64,000 nt of DNA from Planosporangium thailandense. GTDB taxonomy: Bacteria; Actinomycetota; Actinomycetes; Mycobacteriales; Micromonosporaceae. The DNA is taken from positions 62,001-126,000 of the forward strand of contig NZ_JAATVY010000004.1 in the NCBI RefSeq assembly GCF_011947195.1, given 5' to 3'. Positions 53,004-61,344 of the stretch are shown here, piece by piece (position 1 is the stretch's first letter; every line of letters starts with the position of its first letter). The translations under genes were made by a program, and so were the position numbers. Below the pieces are notes generated by a model. It was not told the DNA's origin, ran no database searches, and was given only the letters and a program-made list of their open reading frames with translations.

Positions 53004-55136
53004 CTAGGCGTGGTCGACCGAGGCGATCAGCCGTTCGACCACCGCGGGCGCGGACAGCTTGTGGTCGGCCACGGCCACCAGCAGCGTCTCGAGATCGGGG
53101 TAGCCGAGGGCGGTCGCCAGGCGTACCAGCGGCAGGTCGCTGCCCAGGCCGCGACCGCGCTGGCGCAGCGCGAGGCCGATCGCCAGCCGGCCGAGGCGCA
53201 CCTTGTCGGCGATCGTCGCGGCCGGCGGCTCCTCGTCGGCGAACCAGTCGGTGATGTGCAGCCGCGCCTGCGGCGTCTTGACGAACTGCAACCATTCGCG
53301 GGACGGCCCGGGCGCCGGTGCCTCGTCGTCGACGTCGAACTCGTCGCGCTGCCCCTGCCGGGTGATGATCTCCACGACGTCGCCGTCGTCAAGTTCGGAC
53401 GACAGCGCGACGAGTCGGCCGTTGAGCCGGGCGGCGATGCACCGGTCGCCGATGTTCTGGTCCAACGTGTACGCGAGGTCGACCGGCGTCGCGCCGGCCG
53501 GAAGCAGCACCGGCCGCCCGGTGGACGTGAACACGATGATCTGGGACTCGGCGAGGTCGCAGCGCAGCGACGCGAGGAACTGCGCCGGGTCGGTCGCCTC
53601 GCTCTCCCAGTCGAGTACCCGGTGCAGCCAGGCCAGTTGCTCCTCCTGGGCGCTCACCGACCGCGGCGCGTGCTGCGGGAAGCGGAAGTTGGCGACGATC
53701 CCGTACTCGGCGTCGCGGTGCATCGGCGCGGTCCGGATGAGCACCTCGAGCAGTTCGTCCTCGGGGCCGAGCACGGTGGTGTGCAGCGACCGGTACAGGT
53801 TGTTCTTCGGTGAGGCGATGAAGTCCTTGAACCTGCCGGGCACCGGTCGCCATCGACCGTGCATCGCGCCCAGGGCCGCGTAACAGTCGGTGTCCGGCCC
53901 GTTCACGACGATGACTACGCGGGGCAGGTCGTGCGGCTCGGTGTAGTTGCCGGCGACCGTGTCCTTCCAGATCGAGTACAGGTGGCGGGGGCGCGGCGAG
54001 ACGGTCGCGTCGACCCGGGCCCGGGTCAGCTCCGCCGACACCTGCCCGATGACCCGGTCGAAGAAGGGGCGCCGGTCCGGGCGCCACTTGACGTAGTCGG
54101 CGACGAGCGCGTACCCGCTCGGGCTGAGCGCTCTGAGGACGCAGTCCTCCAGTTCGCGCTTGAGAGCCTGGATGCCCAGCCGGTCGCACAGCGGCACCAG
54201 CACGTCGCGGGTCGCGCGGGCGATCCGGGTGCGGGACGCGTGCGAGCGGGCGTCGAGCGTACGCATGTTGTGCAGCCGGTCGGCGAGCTTGATGACGAGG
54301 ACGCGCACGTCCCGACCGGCCGCGAGGATCATCTTGCGGATCGTCTCCGCCTCGGCGGCGTCGCCGTAGAAGACCTTGTCGAACTTGGTGACCCCGTCGA
54401 CGAGCAGCGACACCTCCGGTCCGAACTCGCCTTCGAGCGCCGGCAGCGTGTAGCTGGTGTCCTCGACCGTGTCGTGGAGCAGCGCGGCGACCAGCGTGGT
54501 GGTGTCCATGCCGAGTTCGGCGAGGATCTGCGCGACCGCGAGCGGATGGGTGATGTACGGGTCGCCGCTCTTGCGCATCTGGCCGCGGTGCATCTCTTCC
54601 GCGATCGCGTACGCCCGGCGCAGCAGGTTGGGGTCGCCGCCGGGGTGGGCGGAGCGGTGGGCGCGGATCAGGTCGGCGACCGGTCCGGCGGTCGTCGGCC
54701 ACGGCAGCATCGAACGAAGCCGCCGCGCGAAGCTCGGAGCGGGCGAGGCGGCTGTGGTGTTGGCAGGCGCGGAGAAGGCGGGCGGCGCGGGCTGCTTGTC
54801 CGGTCGGCGGCCGGGTGCGGGCGGGGTGGCCGGCTTCGTTGGCGGGGTGTCCGTCAGCGGTGCGGCCGCCGATCCGGTGCTCGAGCCGCGCCGGGGCGCG
54901 ACCGGTATCCTGCCCGCGCCACCCCGAGGGCCCGGCGTCGCGGGTCGTGGTCGGGGTGCCGGCGCCACGGTGCCGGTGCCGGTCGGGGGCGGCTCGAGGT
55001 CGATCCGGGCTGCGGTGACCAGCGGGTCGGTGGGCACCGGTTTCGCGCGCTGTAGCTCGTCCCACCCCACCGCGTCCGGGAGGGCCCCCGGTGCAGGCTC
55101 CAGGTGCCCGCTGATCCCGGAAACGCCGGAATCCAC
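53004..55136 (-). CDS. RelA/SpoT-family protein (second, divergent RSH)
   Basis: 710 residues. A Pro/Ala-rich 140-residue N-terminus precedes the HD hydrolase domain, complete by motif: ITHPLAVA (His197), LLHDTVEDT (His221, Asp222), KLADRLHNMRT (Asp286). The synthetase follows with HDLPRVVIVV (Asp403), GRFKDFIASPKNN and LEVLIRT (Glu464); the conserved Arg after the first Asp is shifted and EVQIRT reads EVLIRT, so synthesis may be weak. A TGS domain (TGRPVLLPAGATPVDLAYTL) and a helical end follow; no ACT domain. GAGGAGG gives strong support to GTG 55136. RshA of streptomycetes is the nearest type I know. Confidence 0.9.
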   Translation of the reverse strand: MDSGVSGISGHLEPAPGALPDAVGWDELQRAKPVPTDPLVTAARIDLEPPPTGTGTVAPAPRPRPATPGPRGGAGRIPVAPRRGSSTGSAAAPLTDTPPTKPATPPAPGRRPDKQPAPPAFSAPANTTAASPAPSFARRLRSMLPWPTTAGPVADLIRAHRSAHPGGDPNLLRRAYAIAEEMHRGQMRKSGDPYITHPLAVAQILAELGMDTTTLVAALLHDTVEDTSYTLPALEGEFGPEVSLLVDGVTKFDKVFYGDAAEAETIRKMILAAGRDVRVLVIKLADRLHNMRTLDARSHASRTRIARATRDVLVPLCDRLGIQALKRELEDCVLRALSPSGYALVADYVKWRPDRRPFFDRVIGQVSAELTRARVDATVSPRPRHLYSIWKDTVAGNYTEPHDLPRVVIVVNGPDTDCYAALGAMHGRWRPVPGRFKDFIASPKNNLYRSLHTTVLGPEDELLEVLIRTAPMHRDAEYGIVANFRFPQHAPRSVSAQEEQLAWLHRVLDWESEATDPAQFLASLRCDLAESQIIVFTSTGRPVLLPAGATPVDLAYTLDQNIGDRCIAARLNGRLVALSSELDDGDVVEIITRQGQRDEFDVDDEAPAPGPSREWLQFVKTPQARLHITDWFADEEPPAATIADKVRLGRLAIGLALRQRGRGLGSDLPLVRLATALGYPDLETLLVAVADHKLSAPAVVERLIASVDHA

Positions 55137-55247
55137 TCGGACACCTCCTCTGACCGGGTCTGGCCACTGGAGAACGGGGGTTCATTCAGCGTAGTGAGCC
55201 AGCGGGCGAACGAACGGTTATTTGCCTATGGCTGTTTGTATGAACCA

Positions 55248-56999
55248 CTAATCACCCGAACGGACTACCGAACTGCTGGCCGCCTCGGCGGTGGTCAACA
55301 GTTCGCGCCACCGGGCGGCGCTGTCCACGGGGGAGGCCCAGCCCGCGGCCATCTGGACCAGCCGCGTCTCCGGACGCTCCAGCCACGCCAGCACCCGCTC
55401 GGTCTCCTCCGGCGATGCGCAGGGTACCGGACCGGGGCCGGGGCGGACCGTCTCGGCCGTGGCCAGCAGCGCCTCGAGGGTCGCACGGGGATGTACGCGC
55501 GGCGGCGAGGCGCCGGCCGCGGCCAGGCGGCCGTGCCGGATGACCGCCAACTCCCATCCGCCGTCCACGGCGGGCCGGGCGGCCACCACCTCGCTGAGCG
55601 CGGTGAAGGAGGCGAGCCGCTGCATCCGTACGGAGGCCTTCAGGAACGCGACGAGGCGGCCGCGCATCGCCGCCGCCTCCTCGTAGCGCCTTGCCTCGGA
55701 CAGCGACCGCATCCTGGTCAGCAGCCGGCGCACCACCTCGCCGGGGTTGCCACCGGTCGCGGCGCGAAACGGCGCGGCGGCGCGGGCGGTGTACTCCTCG
55801 GGCGAGACGCGGTGTTCGCACGGCGCCGGGCAGCGGCCCAGCTCCGCGAGCGCGCAGGCGGCCGACGGGCGCCGGGTCGACAGCCGCTGGGTGCACTGGC
55901 GCAGCGGCAGCACCTCGTGCACCCCGTCCGCCGCCAGTTCGGCGACCCGACGGGAGGAGAACGGCCCGAGGTACGCCCCGCCGTCGGCGGCGAGCTTGCG
56001 CACGATCGACAGCCGGGGGTACGCCTCGTCGGTCAGCTTCAGCCAGACGACCCGCTCGGGGAACTTCGACCGCCGGTTGTAGGGCGGCTTGTGGGCGGCG
56101 ATGAGGCGCAGTTCGCGTACCTCCGCCTCGAGCGAGTGGGCGCACTCGATCGCCTCCACCCGCTCGGCGGCGGCCAGCATTTCGGTGTTGATCCGGGCCC
56201 GCTTCTCCGAAGCCGTGAAGTAGCTGCGCACCCGGGTCGCGATCGCCGAGCTGGTGCCCACGTACAGCGGGCGGTCGCGGCCGTCGCGGAAGACGTAGAC
56301 CCCGGGGGTGTTGGGCAGGTTTTCGGCGAGGTGCCGCTTGCGCCGCTGGGTGGGGCTGATCGCCTTGACGAACTCCAGCGCGTCGCCGAGCGTGTGGACC
56401 CGGTGGCCGCCCAGCCGACCGATGAGGGCGTGGAGCACGTCCACCGTGGCGCGGGCGTCGTCAAGGGCGCGGTGGCACGGCTGGCGGCCGTTGCCGAGCC
56501 ACCGCGCCAGGGTCGCCAGCTTGTGGTTGGGCACCTCGTCGCGGGTCAGCACGCGTCGGGCGAGGGCGGCGGTATCGAGCACCAGCGGCTTCGGCCACGG
56601 GTATCCGTGCGCGGCGCACGCGGCCTTGAGGAAGCCCGTGTCGTACGGGGCGTTGTGCGCCACCCACACCGCGTCCTTGGCGAACTCGAGGAAGGCGGGC
56701 AGCACGCTGTCGAGCCGGGGGGCCGGCAGGACCATCGCCTCGGTGATGCCGGTGAGCACCGTGATGTAGGGCGGGATCCGCTCGCCGGGGTTGACCAGCG
56801 TCGCGAACTCGCCGAGCTCCTCGCCGCCCCGCACCTTGACCGCGCCGATCTCGGTGATGCCGCCGCCGTCCGGCGCGCCGCCGGTGGTCTCCAGGTCGAG
56901 CACGACGAAGGTGGTCGAGAACAGTGACCGGGCCCGTGCGTCGTCGAACAGCGCGTCCAGCGTCTCCTGATGGAAGGTTTCCCGCACCGTTTCGGTCAC
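55248..56999 (-). CDS. DEDDh exonuclease / GIY-YIG / UvrC-like fusion
   Basis: About 583 residues. Residues 30-195 form a DnaQ-type exonuclease (FVVLDLETTGG, HNAPYDTGFL, HRALDDARATVDVLH hold the acidic residues and His). Residues about 225-305 are a GIY-YIG nuclease with NTPGVYVFRD and PLYVGTSSAIATRVRSYF, followed by a UvrC-like helical region with a Cys-rich patch (RCPAPCEHR). This arrangement is known in actinobacteria (Rv2191 type) and suggests DNA repair. GTG 56999 is leaderless by TAACCT spacing; the frame runs 510 codons further upstream without support. Confidence 0.9.
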   Translation of the reverse strand: MTETVRETFHQETLDALFDDARARSLFSTTFVVLDLETTGGAPDGGGITEIGAVKVRGGEELGEFATLVNPGERIPPYITVLTGITEAMVLPAPRLDSVLPAFLEFAKDAVWVAHNAPYDTGFLKAACAAHGYPWPKPLVLDTAALARRVLTRDEVPNHKLATLARWLGNGRQPCHRALDDARATVDVLHALIGRLGGHRVHTLGDALEFVKAISPTQRRKRHLAENLPNTPGVYVFRDGRDRPLYVGTSSAIATRVRSYFTASEKRARINTEMLAAAERVEAIECAHSLEAEVRELRLIAAHKPPYNRRSKFPERVVWLKLTDEAYPRLSIVRKLAADGGAYLGPFSSRRVAELAADGVHEVLPLRQCTQRLSTRRPSAACALAELGRCPAPCEHRVSPEEYTARAAAPFRAATGGNPGEVVRRLLTRMRSLSEARRYEEAAAMRGRLVAFLKASVRMQRLASFTALSEVVAARPAVDGGWELAVIRHGRLAAAGASPPRVHPRATLEALLATAETVRPGPGPVPCASPEETERVLAWLERPETRLVQMAAGWASPVDSAARWRELLTTAEAASSSVVRSGD

Positions 57000-57006
57000 G
57001 GCGGGC

Positions 57007-57012
57007 AGGTTA
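57007..57012 (-). promoter_or_regulatory. -10 element TAACCT, leaderless exonuclease start
   Basis: TAACCT (minus strand) ends exactly 7 bases before GTG 56999; GAGGAGG further upstream is too far to serve. Confidence 0.55.
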
Positions 57013-57128
57013 CGACCCTCCTCTGACACTTTGTCGGTGCCGCGCCCACCGTGACCGGGGTCTCCCGGCCCGGCGGGTCGGATGATCGGCCACGGCGGCT
57101 GCGCCCTGAAGAATGCAACACTTGTCGC

Positions 57129-58508
57129 ATGCCCGCAGAGGAGCCGTTCGCCGACGAGGTCGCCGAGACCGTGGGCGATCCTGCGCGGGGAGAGGCCGCC
57201 GAGCCCGAGCCGGTGCTGCCGGAGGCGGTGCGGCAGCGGGTGGTCAGCATGGCCGCGGCCGCCATGACCGGGATGCCCCTCGACGAGCTGCCGATGGCCC
57301 TGCGCCGGGTCGCCAGGTTCGCGCCCAACCGCCGCGCCCGGCTCGGCGGCGCCGTCATCGCCACCCAGATCGCGGGGGACCCGCTCCTGCGGCAGCGGCT
57401 GGCGACGCGCGCCGTCGACGAAGCAGGCGAGCTCGGCCGGGCCGTCGTCGAGGGTGCGCTGCCGGCCGCCGCGGACCCGGTCGAGGTCGCCGCCCTGGCA
57501 TACCTGGCCCGCCCGCAGGGCTGGCGCGACCTGATCGCGGCCGCCACCGACGCGGTACGGGCCGACGCCGCGAGCGCTGCCGTCTCCGACCGGATCCGCG
57601 AGATCGAGCAGCGCGTGGCGCGCGCCGAACATGACCGCGCGGTGGCCCGGGTCGAGGCCGACAAGCTGCGCGACGAGCTGGCGCGGCTGCGCGACGAGGC
57701 GGCCGGCCTGCGCGAAGAGGTGCGTACGCTCAGCCGGGCGCTGCGCCAGGCGCAGGCGGGCGAGCGCCGGGCGAGCGAGCTGCTGGCCACCGAGAAGGGG
57801 CGCGCCGCCCGCGCCGCGGCCGACCACGACGCGGAGCTGCGGCGGCTGAAGTCCAAGCTCGCCGAGGCCGAGTCGCTGGCCGGCGCCGCCCGGCAGACGG
57901 CCAAGGACGCCCGTGCCGTCGACGACGCGCGGCTGTGGCTGCTGCTGGAGACGATCGGCCGGGCGGCGGTGGGGCTGCGCCGCGAGCTGGCGCTCGAACC
58001 GACCGACCGGCTGCCGGCGGACTTCGTCGCCGAGACCCACGCCGAACAGCCGGGCGCGACGGGCGGCGCGACCGGCGCGCGGGCGCTCGACGCCGACGAC
58101 CCGGTCCGGCTGGACCAGCTGCTCGCGCTGCCGAAAGCGCACCTGGTCGTCGACGGTTACAACGTGACCAAGCGCGGATTCGCCGAGATCTCGCTGGAGC
58201 AGCAGCGTGGTCGCCTGGTCAGCGGGTTGGGCGGGCTGGCGGCACAGACCGGGGCCGAGGTCACCGTGGTTTTCGACGGTGCCGAACGGGTGGTCGGCCT
58301 GCCACCGGCGCCGCGCGGCGTGCGGGTGCTGTTCTCCCGTAAGGGCGAGACCGCCGACGAGCTGATCCGCCGGCTGGTACGCGCCGAGCCGGCCGGCCGC
58401 CCGGTCGTGGTCATCTCGTCCGACCGGGAGGTCGCCGACGGGGTGCGCCGCCACGGCGCGTACCCGCTGGGCGCCGACGCGCTGCTGCGCCGGCTGTCGC
58501 GCTCCTGA
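57129..58508 (+). CDS. NYN (YacP/PIN-like) domain protein with coiled coil
   Basis: About 459 residues. The N-terminal half is helical and charged, with a long coiled coil at about 155-265 (ARVEADKLRDELARLRDEAAGL). The C-terminus is a NYN nuclease domain: AHLVVDGYNVTKRGFAE and VVFDGAERVVG with metal-binding Asp residues, VLFSRKGETADELI and VVVISSDREVADGV. Such proteins cleave RNA (YacP) or act in mRNA decay. ATG 57129 has AACACT six bases upstream, a weak leaderless candidate. Ends at a hairpin. Confidence 0.88.
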   Translation: MPAEEPFADEVAETVGDPARGEAAEPEPVLPEAVRQRVVSMAAAAMTGMPLDELPMALRRVARFAPNRRARLGGAVIATQIAGDPLLRQRLATRAVDEAGELGRAVVEGALPAAADPVEVAALAYLARPQGWRDLIAAATDAVRADAASAAVSDRIREIEQRVARAEHDRAVARVEADKLRDELARLRDEAAGLREEVRTLSRALRQAQAGERRASELLATEKGRAARAAADHDAELRRLKSKLAEAESLAGAARQTAKDARAVDDARLWLLLETIGRAAVGLRRELALEPTDRLPADFVAETHAEQPGATGGATGARALDADDPVRLDQLLALPKAHLVVDGYNVTKRGFAEISLEQQRGRLVSGLGGLAAQTGAEVTVVFDGAERVVGLPPAPRGVRVLFSRKGETADELIRRLVRAEPAGRPVVVISSDREVADGVRRHGAYPLGADALLRRLSRS

Positions 58509-58517
58509 GCCTGCGTG

Positions 58518-58542
58518 CCCTTCCGGCAACGTGCCGGAAGGG
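58518..58542 (+). terminator. Terminator after the NYN gene
   Basis: CCCTTCCGGCA (58518-58528) pairs with TGCCGGAAGGG (58532-58542), 3-base loop. No T-run; ten bases after the stop codon. Confidence 0.65.
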
Positions 58543-58682
58543 ATCTTCGATCGGGCCGGGCGTCACCTCTGTGGCTGCTGAGGCGAGTGCCTCACCATTT
58601 ACCCCCGTTGCCGCGCCAACGCTGACCAGGTGTCGGACGCCACGGTTGACCGTGCGGTGCACCCCACCCTCTTTCGAGCTAT

Positions 58683-59156
58683 CTAGTTCGGAACCTTCCA
58701 AGGGTCCAACAGTGCGAGCTTGAGGGTGGGGAAGTTGGCCCAAGCCCCATCGAAGGTCACCGCCCGGGCTCCGAGTCGATGGGCGACCGCGAGGATGAGG
58801 CCGTCACCGAGCGATAGCGTTCCCTCCCGGTCGCCCTTGTTGGTCTTCCACCGCGCCGGGTTGGCTCGTGACTCGGCGATAACGGGGCCCGCCCATTCCG
58901 CGTCCTCCTCGGTAACCGGCTCGACGCGAAGCCCTTGCGCGAGGAAGGCGCTGCGGATCTCCGCCGGGGTGGCCGTGTTGCCGAGCTCACGAGCGATGTA
59001 GATCGTCTCGGTCAGCGCCGACGCGGGTATGACGCACTCGGCGGGGCTGCCGAACAGCTTGTGGACGCGTCGCCACCGGTCCTGGGCTTGAATCACCCAG
59101 GCAACCAACGCGCTGGCGTCGAAGACGAGGACGTGCGGGGGCTTCGGGGCGCTCAC
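58683..59156 (-). CDS. PIN-domain toxin (VapC-like)
   Basis: 157 residues, PIN ribonuclease fold: HVLVFDASALVAWV (first Asp), SALTETIYIAREL (Glu), LSLGDGLILAVAHRLGARAVTFDGAW (further acidic residues). Slightly longer than classical VapC. GTG 59156 overlaps the antitoxin stop as GTGA, the standard coupled order antitoxin-toxin. Predicted to cleave RNA when unbound; target not predictable. Confidence 0.88.
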   Translation of the reverse strand: MSAPKPPHVLVFDASALVAWVIQAQDRWRRVHKLFGSPAECVIPASALTETIYIARELGNTATPAEIRSAFLAQGLRVEPVTEEDAEWAGPVIAESRANPARWKTNKGDREGTLSLGDGLILAVAHRLGARAVTFDGAWANFPTLKLALLDPWKVPN

Positions 59157-59482
59157 GTGACCGGGAACAGGGAAGCGAGGACCTCGTCCTCGTCGTCACC
59201 GGCGGCGTTGGTGTCGAGGGGGCGTTCATCCCACTCGAAGCCACGGTCCTCGGCCTGCTCACGCGCCGCTCGGACCACATCGTCGGTATCGACATTGTCA
59301 CCGCCGGTGTTGCGGGCCCACACGTTCTCGGCGAGTTTCTGCGCGGTTACGAGTCGTACCCCGTCCTCCTCGACGAGGAAGTGCACCCGGGCACCCGGCT
59401 CCAGGCCGAGCTGATGCCGGACGTCGGCAGGAATGACCACGCGTCCCTCTGCGGAGACTCTGCTTTCAAGAATCTTGGTCAT
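59153..59482 (-). CDS. AbrB/MazE-type antitoxin
   Basis: About 109 residues. The swapped-hairpin AbrB domain is clear: SRVSAEGRVVIPADVRHQLGLEPGARVHF. The C-terminal half is acidic (EDRGFEWDERP, DDEDEV), likely the toxin-binding tail. ATG 59482 follows an AGGGAAG site. It precedes the PIN gene and probably autoregulates the operon through the inverted repeats upstream. Confidence 0.85.
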   Translation of the reverse strand: MTKILESRVSAEGRVVIPADVRHQLGLEPGARVHFLVEEDGVRLVTAQKLAENVWARNTGGDNVDTDDVVRAAREQAEDRGFEWDERPLDTNAAGDDEDEVLASLFPVT

Positions 59483-59778
59483 TGCCACCACTTCCCTGTC
59501 ACGGCGGTTGTCCACTTCTCCGTCCGGCTTCCTCTCGCTAGGCCATATTGGCTCCTGCTGGCCGGAGTTGCAAGAATTTGCCAACAGAATGCGCAATATG
59601 GCAGGCCGATCGAAATCTGCCATAGCCTCGCGCAAGTGGTCGCGCCGTGCCTCCAATAACCCTCCGTGTTTGTGGAGACGTTCTTGTCGTACGTGCGGGC
59701 TACGTTCCGGAGTCGAAAGGCAGCCCGATCTGCGGTGCAGAGCTGCAAGATCGGCCGACCGCTGGGAGGTGCGGTGCG
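59483..59778. other. Toxin-antitoxin promoter region
   Basis: 296 bases, lower in GC than its neighbours, with no gene. It contains an inverted repeat GCCATATTG/CAATATGGC (59542-59550 and 59594-59602), a candidate operator for the AbrB-type antitoxin, and CCGATCT/AGATCGG (59725-59731 and 59748-59754) before the Cys-rich gene. Nothing else stands out. Confidence 0.45.
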
Positions 59779-60030
59779 ATGCTGATCGACTGCGATACGT
59801 GCAAGGTGCGCGGCCAGGCATGCGATGGATGCGTGGTCAATCTGCTGTTCGGCCCGGCCGGGTCGGCGGCCGGCCCGGACGCCGAGGCCGCCTCGGTTGA
59901 CGAGGCCGAGCGCCGGGCCATCCAGGCGTTGACGGGCGCCGGCTTCGAGGTGACCGTGCTCAGCCGCGAGGACAGCCGCCCGCGCTTACGGCTGGTCCCC
60001 ACCATCCGACGCGGCCACCACGCCGCTTAG
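59779..60030 (+). CDS. Small Cys-rich conserved protein
   Basis: 83 residues. The N-terminus is LIDCDTCKVRGQACDGCVVNLL, giving CxxC-x6-CxxC, a zinc or iron-sulfur ligand set; the remainder is acidic and ends with RPRLRLVPTIRRGHHAA. GGGAGG lies 9 bases before ATG 59779. A short actinobacterial family of unknown function, often annotated only as conserved; the metal site is an inference from the Cys pattern. Confidence 0.8.
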   Translation: MLIDCDTCKVRGQACDGCVVNLLFGPAGSAAGPDAEAASVDEAERRAIQALTGAGFEVTVLSREDSRPRLRLVPTIRRGHHAA

Positions 60031-60087
60031 CCCCCTGCCGGACCCCTCTAGGATTGGCTCGCCCGATCAAGCGGGAGGAGCCGCGTG

Positions 60088-61344
60088 ATGACCCCTCGAT
60101 GGTGGGCCGCCGTCACGCTCGCGGCCCTGCTCGCCGCGGTGGCTCTGATCGCGGCGCTCCGCGTGCCGTGGAGCGGCCCGCCGACGCCGCGCGCCGACCA
60201 GATCGCGGCCCTGCGGGAACTGCCGGCCGACGCCGTCGCCCGGGGCCGGGCGTTCCACACCGCCCTGCGGCCGAGCACCTACGCGGGCATGGGCTTCGGG
60301 CTCGTCGTCGCGCTCGTCCTCGGCCTGACCCCGCTGGGTGCGGCGCTCGTACGGCTGGCCGGCCGGCCCTTCAACGGACACTGGCTGGCCGAGGCGCTGC
60401 TCGGCGGGCTGCTCGTCGTCTTCGCCGGCGAGCTGGTCGGGCTGCCCTTCGCCGCGTGGCGGCAGGTGGTCGTGCGCCGCTACGGCCTGTCCACCCAGGG
60501 CTGGGGCGGCTGGGCCGTCGACCTGCTCAAGGGGTACGCGATCGGCGCGGTGCTGGGCGCGCTCGTGCTGGTCGTGTTCTACACGGTCACCCACTTCGCG
60601 CCGCGCTGGTGGTGGGCGTTCGCGGCCGCCGGCGCAGCAGGTTTGACGGTGCTGCTCACGTTCGTGTTCCCGGTGCTGGTCGAGCCCGTGTTCAACAAGT
60701 TCACGCCGCTGGAGCCGGGTCAGCTGCGCAGCGACCTGATCGCCATGGCCGACCGCGACGGGGTACCGGTCAGGGACGTCCTCGTCGCCGACGCGTCGCG
60801 GCGCACCAGGGCGGTCAACGCGTACGTCTCTGGCCTCGGGCCGACCCGCCGGATCGTCGTCTACGACACGCTGCTGCGCCAGGCGCCGCCGGCCGAGGTC
60901 GAGTCGGTGGTCGCGCACGAGCTCGGTCACGCCAAGGACGGCGACGTGGTCACCGGCACGCTCATCGGCGCGCTCGGCGCCGCCGCCGGCGTGTGCGCGC
61001 TCTACCTGCTCGGCTCCTGGGCCGGGCTGCTGCGCCGCGCCGGGGTCGACTCGCTGGCCGAGCCCCGGGCGGTGGCGCTGCTGCTGGCGGTCGCCACGGT
61101 CGCCGGGCTCGTCGCCGCGCCCCTGCAGAACGCCGTCTCCCGGCGGATCGAAGCGCGCGCCGACCGGCACGCCCTGGCCCTGACCGGCGACCCGGTGACC
61201 TTCGAGGCCATGCAGGCGCGGCTGTCGCAGGTCAACCTGAGCGACCCGGACCCCAATCCGGTCGAGTACGCGCTGTTCGCGTCGCATCCGTCGACCGTGC
61301 GGCGGATGGCCGCCGCCCGCGTCTGGGCAAGGAGCAGCCGATGA
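60088..61344 (+). CDS. M48 family CAAX-protease-like metallopeptidase
   Basis: About 418 residues, seven or so membrane segments. VVAHELGHAKDGDVV supplies the zinc ligands and catalytic Glu, with the downstream EARADRHALALTGD holding the third ligand. The N-terminal half matches Ste24/CPBP-type topology (RRYGLSTQGWGGWAVDLLKG). GGGAGGAG precedes GTG 60085 and ATG 60088, which differ by one codon. Its stop overlaps the pimB start as ATGA, so the two are coupled; an envelope quality-control role fits that context. Confidence 0.88.
   Translation: MTPRWWAAVTLAALLAAVALIAALRVPWSGPPTPRADQIAALRELPADAVARGRAFHTALRPSTYAGMGFGLVVALVLGLTPLGAALVRLAGRPFNGHWLAEALLGGLLVVFAGELVGLPFAAWRQVVVRRYGLSTQGWGGWAVDLLKGYAIGAVLGALVLVVFYTVTHFAPRWWWAFAAAGAAGLTVLLTFVFPVLVEPVFNKFTPLEPGQLRSDLIAMADRDGVPVRDVLVADASRRTRAVNAYVSGLGPTRRIVVYDTLLRQAPPAEVESVVAHELGHAKDGDVVTGTLIGALGAAAGVCALYLLGSWAGLLRRAGVDSLAEPRAVALLLAVATVAGLVAAPLQNAVSRRIEARADRHALALTGDPVTFEAMQARLSQVNLSDPDPNPVEYALFASHPSTVRRMAAARVWARSSR

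Noticed and set aside
57000-58529. N-terminal 510-codon extension of the DEDD exonuclease frame
   Set aside because: It runs antisense to the NYN gene; the TAACCT-N7-GTG start at 56999 gives the expected protein.
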